A stretch of 64,000 nucleotides of DNA from Pseudomonas syringae (GTDB lineage: Bacteria; Pseudomonadota; Gammaproteobacteria; Pseudomonadales; Pseudomonadaceae): positions 4,412,501 through 4,476,500 of the forward strand of contig NZ_CP066265.1 in assembly GCF_023278085.1 (NCBI RefSeq). Direction: 5' to 3'. Below are positions 59,827-64,000 of this stretch, piece after piece (the stretch's first letter is position 1; each line of letters opens with the position of its first letter). The notes beneath the pieces are model-generated. The model did no database searches, was not told the DNA's origin, and worked only from the letters and a program-made list of their open reading frames with translations. A program made the translations under genes and the position numbers.

Positions 59827-60372
59827 ATGAAGTGGCTTAAAAGGTCGATTTGGCTTGTGGTATTCGTTGCACTGGGGATCGGCGCATTAAGCCTCTACTA
59901 CGTCCTGCCGCGCCATGATGTCGTGATGATCACCGGTGTGGAAGTCAAAAGAATGGACGCCGACGGCGTCATCAACGCCGAAAACCCGGCAGACGGCCCG
60001 ACCCGCGACGTGTACTTCATCAACACCGAAGACCCGGACACCAAGAAAGTCGTGGTCTACCGCAACGAAGACACCGGCTGGAGCTTCCCGTGGTACTTCA
60101 AATTCGACTCCGCCGACATCCAGGCCAAAGCCCAGGGCTACTCGCGTGACTCCCAGCAACTGGCGCTGATTCGCTATTACGGCTGGCGGATAACCATCCT
60201 GTCGATGTTTCCCAACGTGACGGAGATTGAAGCGGTGACGAGCCGTGACCAGCCGTTTCCGGTGTTTAATGCGATCTTTTTTGTGGTGGTGGGATTGCTG
60301 GTGGTGATGGTGGTTGTTGGGGTCAGGAGGAGGATTCGTAGACAGCCTCGGGTTGATGGGGTGGCGCGGTAA
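59827..60372 (+). CDS. DUF1523 family membrane protein
   Basis: 181 residues with a membrane segment at each end (IWLVVFVALGIGALSLYYVL; AIFFVVVGLLVVMVVVGV) and a soluble domain between (RHDVVMITGVEVKRMD, DVYFINTEDPD, WYFKFDSADIQAKAQ). The motif set fits DUF1523. GAGGA precedes ATG 59827. Divergent from the Ter run; function unknown. Confidence 0.8.
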   Translation: MKWLKRSIWLVVFVALGIGALSLYYVLPRHDVVMITGVEVKRMDADGVINAENPADGPTRDVYFINTEDPDTKKVVVYRNEDTGWSFPWYFKFDSADIQAKAQGYSRDSQQLALIRYYGWRITILSMFPNVTEIEAVTSRDQPFPVFNAIFFVVVGLLVVMVVVGVRRRIRRQPRVDGVAR

Positions 60373-60393
60373 CTTTCAGCAGTCATTACATAA

Positions 60394-60435
60394 AGACGCC
60401 CCGGCGGAGCAACTCCGCTGGGGCGTTTTCGTTTG
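60394..60435 (+). terminator. Intrinsic terminator after the DUF1523 gene
   Basis: GACGCCCCGGCGGAG and CTCCGCTGGGGCGTTTTCGTTT form a ~15-bp stem with one mismatch. It lies between convergent genes and may serve both. Confidence 0.75.
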
Positions 60436-60468
60436 AACAGCTTGTATCTGCTAGCGGACCTAAATACC

Positions 60469-61089
60469 TCAGCCCTTGCTGAACAACGCAGGCAAACCTT
60501 CGGTTTCAAGCACCGCTTTGACGGACGGGCGTGCGTCGACTCGGGCCATGAACGCTTTCAACGCTGGCAGCTCGTCCAACGAGATACCGAAGTTGACTGA
60601 CCAGCGCGTAACCGCGAACAGGTAAGTGTCGGCAACGCTGAAGTTATTTCCCAGCAGGTAATCACGACCATCTGCCAGCAGGCCATTCAGATAGGTTTGT
60701 TTGGCGATGACCGGGCGCTGAGCATCAGTGGCGTCAGCGCCCTTTGGCAGATAGAAAAGTGGTGTCCAGGCCTTGTGATATTCGGCAGCCAGATAATTAA
60801 GTATCTCTTGCAACCTTGCGCGCTCCAGCGTGCCGTTGGCTGGCACCAGTGCAGGCACGAAGTGGTCGCCCAGATACTGAAGGACGGCAGCACCTTCAGT
60901 CAGAACAGCACCGTCATTTAACTCAATCGCAGGCACAGCACCCTTGGGGTTGATCGCGTAGTAGTCCTCGCCAGATTCAAGCGTGTGCTGCCGCAGATTG
61001 ACCTTGACCAGTTCATGAGCGACGCCAGCTTCATGCAACACGATATGGGCAGCGAGCGAGCAGGAGCCAGGTGAGTAGTAGAGCTTCAT
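60469..61089 (-). CDS. Glutathione S-transferase, GstA (beta-class) type
   Basis: 206 residues. MKLYYSPGSCSLAAHIVL contains the active-site Cys10 of beta-class GSTs; NPKGAVPAIEL and LTEGAAVLQYL bind glutathione. Soluble and cytosolic. It is divergent from the HxlR regulator, which probably controls it. Confidence 0.92.
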   Translation of the reverse strand: MKLYYSPGSCSLAAHIVLHEAGVAHELVKVNLRQHTLESGEDYYAINPKGAVPAIELNDGAVLTEGAAVLQYLGDHFVPALVPANGTLERARLQEILNYLAAEYHKAWTPLFYLPKGADATDAQRPVIAKQTYLNGLLADGRDYLLGNNFSVADTYLFAVTRWSVNFGISLDELPALKAFMARVDARPSVKAVLETEGLPALFSKG

Positions 61090-61154
61090 AAGGTGATTGT
61101 TCCAGTGGTTGAGAATGACCAGATCCTAGCACCCGGATAACTTTTGTATAGCTG

Positions 61155-61205
61155 GTAACTTAAGGTTACTCTCATTCTCCAGTTACCATTCTGTAACCTG
61201 GTTAC
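61155..61205. promoter_or_regulatory. Array of GTAAC/GTTAC half-sites between gst and the HxlR gene
   Basis: Five half-sites: GTAAC 61155, GTTAC 61165, GTTAC 61182, GTAAC 61193, GTTAC 61201. They form three inverted pairs (GTAAC-N5-GTTAC, GTTAC-N6-GTAAC, GTAAC-N3-GTTAC). This is the likely operator of the adjacent HxlR-type regulator, covering both divergent promoters. Confidence 0.65.
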
Positions 61206-61244
61206 GCGCTGGAAACTCGCCACCCCACGAAGGAACACCCCGCA

Positions 61245-61598
61245 ATGTCTCTGAAAATGCGCAAGAGCAAAGTCGACAACCCTGTGCCCGAATGTGCCGT
61301 GGCTGCGTGCATGTGGTTGCTGGGCGGCGTGTGGACGCCAAATCTGCTGTGGAGTTTGAGTGGCGGGCCTCGGCGATTTGGCGAACTGCGCGTTGATATT
61401 ACCGGCATTTCCGCAAAGATGCTGTCGGTGCGGCTCAAGGAGATGGAGGAGAAAGGTGTGGTTGTCCGGACTGTGCTGGCGACTTCACCGCCTTCGGCTG
61501 AGTACAGTCTTTCTGAGTTGGGGCTGGAGTTGCTGCCTGCGATTGAGGCGATTGCGAAGATTGGGTATCGGTTGAAGGTGGAGCTTGGAGAGGGATAG
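61245..61598 (+). CDS. HxlR-family transcriptional regulator
   Basis: 117 residues, a winged HTH (GPRRFGELRVDITGISAKMLSVRLKEMEEKGVVVR) with the Cys near residue 17 (PECAVA), which in many HxlR proteins senses oxidants or electrophiles. AAGGAAC precedes the ATG. Divergent from a GST, which supports a detoxification role. Confidence 0.9.
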   Translation: MSLKMRKSKVDNPVPECAVAACMWLLGGVWTPNLLWSLSGGPRRFGELRVDITGISAKMLSVRLKEMEEKGVVVRTVLATSPPSAEYSLSELGLELLPAIEAIAKIGYRLKVELGEG

Positions 61599-61898
61599 AG
61601 GTTGAGTGAAATAAAAATTTCATCGACCTACAGTTGACCAATAACCATGCCAAGTAATGAAAAGCGGATCTATATCTTTATAAGGCTGCATCTAGCATAA
61701 ACCCTAGATAATTATGCGTAGCGCCTTAATAAAAAACACAGACTTAGCAGCTCGAAAAAATTTGCAAGAGAGCGTGGCAAATACCTTTATGGGCAAGGTC
61801 TAGAATAAAATTACATCGTAAAAAATGACCCTATCAATTATGAGAGGGCCACTTATACCAAACTATTTAAAGCCTGCTATTGGAATATCAAAGGCGAC
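61599..61898. other. AT-rich non-coding stretch downstream of pilA
   Basis: 300 bases, clearly richer in A and T than the rest of the window, with no supported gene on either strand and no tRNA. A T-rich minus-strand run (about 61735) could help end pilA transcription. The base composition suggests recent acquisition together with pilA. Confidence 0.45.
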
Positions 61899-62333
61899 TT
61901 ATATACCAGTCTTAGACTTGGAGCAATTGGTGCCAGAGGTGACCCCTGCCCAGCTAATTCTGTTCGCGTCAGCCACACTAGGAGTCCACGTAACGACGCA
62001 ACTTCCCACTGCAGCGGTTCCTGTTACAACGATGGCTGCGGTTTTTTCAGTAATAGTAACCGAACTCAAATTATTAATCCCTCCAGGCACTCCAGCATAC
62101 CCCGTGGCAGTTTTAAGTTTATCGGCTGTATCACAGCTACCCACAGTACTATTACTGACCTGTAGACATTCGGCAATTGCGGCTTTGACAGGTGCGATAA
62201 CCGTGTTGTTTTCAGCCCAACGTGCCCGTGTAACGTAATCCTGGTACTGAGGTATTGCGATAGCAGCCAAAATGCCAATGATTGCGACAACAATCATAAG
62301 CTCAATCAGTGTGAAACCTTTTTGTAGATTCAT
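61899..62333 (-). CDS. pilA: Type IV major pilin PilA (group a)
   Basis: 144 residues. [31 protein letters not shown] is the type IVa prepilin leader, cut by PilD before Phe7, with Glu5 of the mature protein. A C-terminal disulfide loop is bounded by Cys (GSCVVTW...TNCSK). GGGAG precedes the ATG. It is transcribed from an RpoN promoter at about 62383-62397. Codon use is less GC-rich than its neighbours. Confidence 0.95.
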   Translation of the reverse strand: MNLQKGFTLIELMIVVAIIGILAAIAIPQYQDYVTRARWAENNTVIAPVKAAIAECLQVSNSTVGSCDTADKLKTATGYAGVPGGINNLSSVTITEKTAAIVVTGTAAVGSCVVTWTPSVADANRISWAGVTSGTNCSKSKTGI

Positions 62334-62380
62334 AACGTACTTCTCCCAGGCGTCAATTAGGTAGTGCCTTTAGGTGGCTG

Positions 62381-62399
62381 AAGCATACGTCGTGCCAAA
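62381..62399 (-). promoter_or_regulatory. Sigma54 (RpoN) promoter of pilA
   Basis: The minus strand reads TTTGGCACGACGTATGCTT: -24 GG (62396-62395) and -12 GC (62384-62383) are exactly ten bases apart and close to the consensus. The start would be near 62371, giving a ~40-nt leader. PilR is the expected activator. Confidence 0.85.
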
Positions 62400-62560
62400 G
62401 TGATGATTGCTACGTTCATTTGTCTGACAGGCTCCGAAACGAACATTTTATCACCCAGAAATTCGCAGAAACTGACAATTTTCGTCACATCTACCCTTGC
62501 CATTTGGCAGCATCGTTCGACTGCGCTATAAACCTCACACTGTCTGTGTGTGGTGGTTCT

Positions 62561-64000
62561 ATGACCGATGTCGTGCTCACGGGTTTGGCCAAGCAACTGG
62601 TTCTGGCCGAGCTTATCAACGAAAAAAATGCCCAACTGGCCTATCAGCAGGCGCGACGCGACAAGATTTCGCTCGTCAGCTATCTGGTACAGAACAAGTT
62701 AGTCAAAAGCCTGACGCTTGCGGAGATGGCGTCTGACCAATTCGGCATTCCGTTCATGGACCTGTCGAACCTTGATAAGGAAAGTCAGCCCAAAGGGCTG
62801 GTAAGCGAAAAGCTCGTCCGGCAACACCATGCACTACCCCTGTGGCGACGCGGGAACAAGCTTTTTATCGGCATATCCGACCCTACTAATCATCAGGCAG
62901 TGACTGATATTCAGTTCAGCACCGGTTTAAATACCGAGGCGATACTCGTAGAGGACGACAAACTCAGTAATGCCATCGATAAGTTTTTTGAGACGGGTAA
63001 TGGCTTGGGAGAGATGGAAGACGTCGATCTCGGTCTCGACGTTGACCAGTCCGATAGTAAAGAGACCTCGCTTGCTGACCAAAGTGATGCTGACGACGCT
63101 CCGGTAGTACGTTTCGTCAATAAAATGTTGATGGACGCTATTCGACTCGGCTCCTCGGACCTCCATTTTGAGCCCTACGAAAAGACCTTTCGCGTACGCC
63201 TGCGTACCGACGGGATTCTGCATGAAGTCGCCAAGCCTCCGATCCATCTGGCAAACCGTATTGCAGCGCGTTTAAAAGTTATGGCCAGCCTTGATATATC
63301 TGAGCGGCGCAAACCGCAGGATGGTCGAGTCAAGTTGCGGGTTTCCAAAACCAAAGCTATCGATTTTCGTATGAACACCTTGCCTACGCTGTGGGGCGAG
63401 AAGATCGTGATGCGGATCCTTGATCCGACCAGTGCGCAAATGGGCATTGATGCTCTGGGTTACGAGCCAGAACAAAAGGCATTGTATCTGGAGGCCCTTA
63501 AACAACCGCAAGGCATGATTCTGGTCACAGGCCCTACAGGTTCGGGAAAGACTGTTTCGCTTTATACCGGCCTGAATATTCTCAATACTGTGGATATCAA
63601 TATTTCCACCGCTGAGGACCCCGTAGAGATCAATCTGGAGGGCATCAATCAGGTCAACGTCAATCCGCGTCAAGGTCTGGATTTTTCACAAGCACTGCGT
63701 GCTTTTCTGCGTCAGGATCCCGACGTGATCATGGTCGGTGAGATCCGTGATTTGGAAACCGCCGAAATCGCCATCAAGGCGTCGCAGACAGGCCATATGG
63801 TGCTGTCCACCTTGCACACCAACAGCGCCGCAGAAACTCTGACCCGCCTGCATCACATGGGCGTCGCAGCGTTCAATATTGCTACGGCGATCAATCTGAT
63901 TATCGCGCAACGACTCGCACGCAAGTTATGCAGCCATTGCAAGAAAGAACTCGATATTCCTCGCGAGACACTGATTAAGGAAGGCTTTCCAGAGGCGAAG
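62561..64000 (+). CDS. pilB: PilB, type IV pilus extension ATPase (3' part missing)
   Basis: 480 codons are present and the frame is open at the right edge; the family is about 566. N-terminal N1D domain (residues ~1-150), then the ATPase: Walker A GPTGSGKT (about 324-331), Asp-box TAEDPVEI, Walker B DPDVIMVGEIRD, His-box TGHMVLSTLHTN and the first zinc Cys pair CSHC (about 457). It drives pilus polymerisation. It is divergent from pilA, the usual pseudomonad arrangement. Confidence 0.95.
   Translation, partial: MTDVVLTGLAKQLVLAELINEKNAQLAYQQARRDKISLVSYLVQNKLVKSLTLAEMASDQFGIPFMDLSNLDKESQPKGLVSEKLVRQHHALPLWRRGNKLFIGISDPTNHQAVTDIQFSTGLNTEAILVEDDKLSNAIDKFFETGNGLGEMEDVDLGLDVDQSDSKETSLADQSDADDAPVVRFVNKMLMDAIRLGSSDLHFEPYEKTFRVRLRTDGILHEVAKPPIHLANRIAARLKVMASLDISERRKPQDGRVKLRVSKTKAIDFRMNTLPTLWGEKIVMRILDPTSAQMGIDALGYEPEQKALYLEALKQPQGMILVTGPTGSGKTVSLYTGLNILNTVDINISTAEDPVEINLEGINQVNVNPRQGLDFSQALRAFLRQDPDVIMVGEIRDLETAEIAIKASQTGHMVLSTLHTNSAAETLTRLHHMGVAAFNIATAINLIIAQRLARKLCSHCKKELDIPRETLIKEGFPEAK

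Noticed and set aside
61599..61898. tRNA-Thr expected beside pilA by analogy with P. aeruginosa
   Set aside because: No T-loop (GTTCGAATC-like) sequence or cloverleaf was seen on either strand.
61825..62238. 137-codon plus-strand frame across pilA
   Set aside because: Antisense to pilA, which has a complete prepilin signature and RpoN promoter.

Overview
The window reads as a Pseudomonas chromosome, most likely of the P. syringae group. This rests on gene content and order (cbrX-cbrA-cbrB-crcZ-pcnB-folK-panB-panC-pgi; fruB-fruK-fruA next to fruR; ampD-ampE near nadC; pilA divergent from pilB), on a PrrF-type iron sRNA and a CrcZ carbon-control sRNA, and on Pseudomonas-style REP repeats. It is densely coded, with a GC-rich codon style almost throughout. 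The exception is an AT-rich stretch around pilA.

Region by region. (1) 1-950: 5' end of a 16S rRNA gene on the minus strand, with boxA and three tandem sigma70 promoters. (2) 946-7356: minus-strand msrP-msrQ (repair of oxidised periplasmic methionine), pssA, and ilvI-ilvH-ilvC. (3) 7357-17159: housekeeping genes (DUF4124 protein, YqcC-like, TPR lipoprotein, mrcB, a kinase-like/ATPase protein, a pentapeptide-repeat protein), a Fur-controlled PrrF-like sRNA, deoC, a small Rieske protein, a 270-bp palindromic repeat element, sfsA and an aminotransferase. (4) 17509-30449: dksA, a repeat cluster, gluQ, the CbrX-CbrA-CbrB carbon/nitrogen regulatory locus with its target crcZ, then pcnB, folK, panB, panC and pgi. 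No intact panD lies between panC and pgi. (5) 30450-45599: a REPIN, a DUF2236 protein, a thiolase, the fructose PTS operon with its LacI-type regulator, a TatD-family nuclease, ampE-ampD, a large DUF1631 protein and nadC.

(6) 45645-59706 is the most unusual part: a full Ter stress-response system between nadC and the pil genes. Minus-strand order is ATP-grasp enzyme, TerD-trypsin-like protease fusion, PRTase/TRSP protein, HAD phosphatase, StiP/PELOTA-like protein, CitE-like aldolase, HAD-IB phosphatase, then terZ-terA-terB-terC-terD-terE. Facing them on the plus strand are a GYF-AIM24-like protein and a TerF-like TerD-vWA protein. Seven predicted enzymes sit head to tail with small overlaps, upstream of the six core ter genes. 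This matches the predicted pathway for an uncharacterised nucleoside-like metabolite coupled to a membrane-associated TerC/TerB/TerD complex. The pathway product is not known.

(7) 59827-64000: a DUF1523-like membrane protein, a glutathione S-transferase divergent from an HxlR-type regulator with an array of GTAAC/GTTAC half-sites, and pilA (with an RpoN promoter) divergent from pilB, which runs off the right edge.
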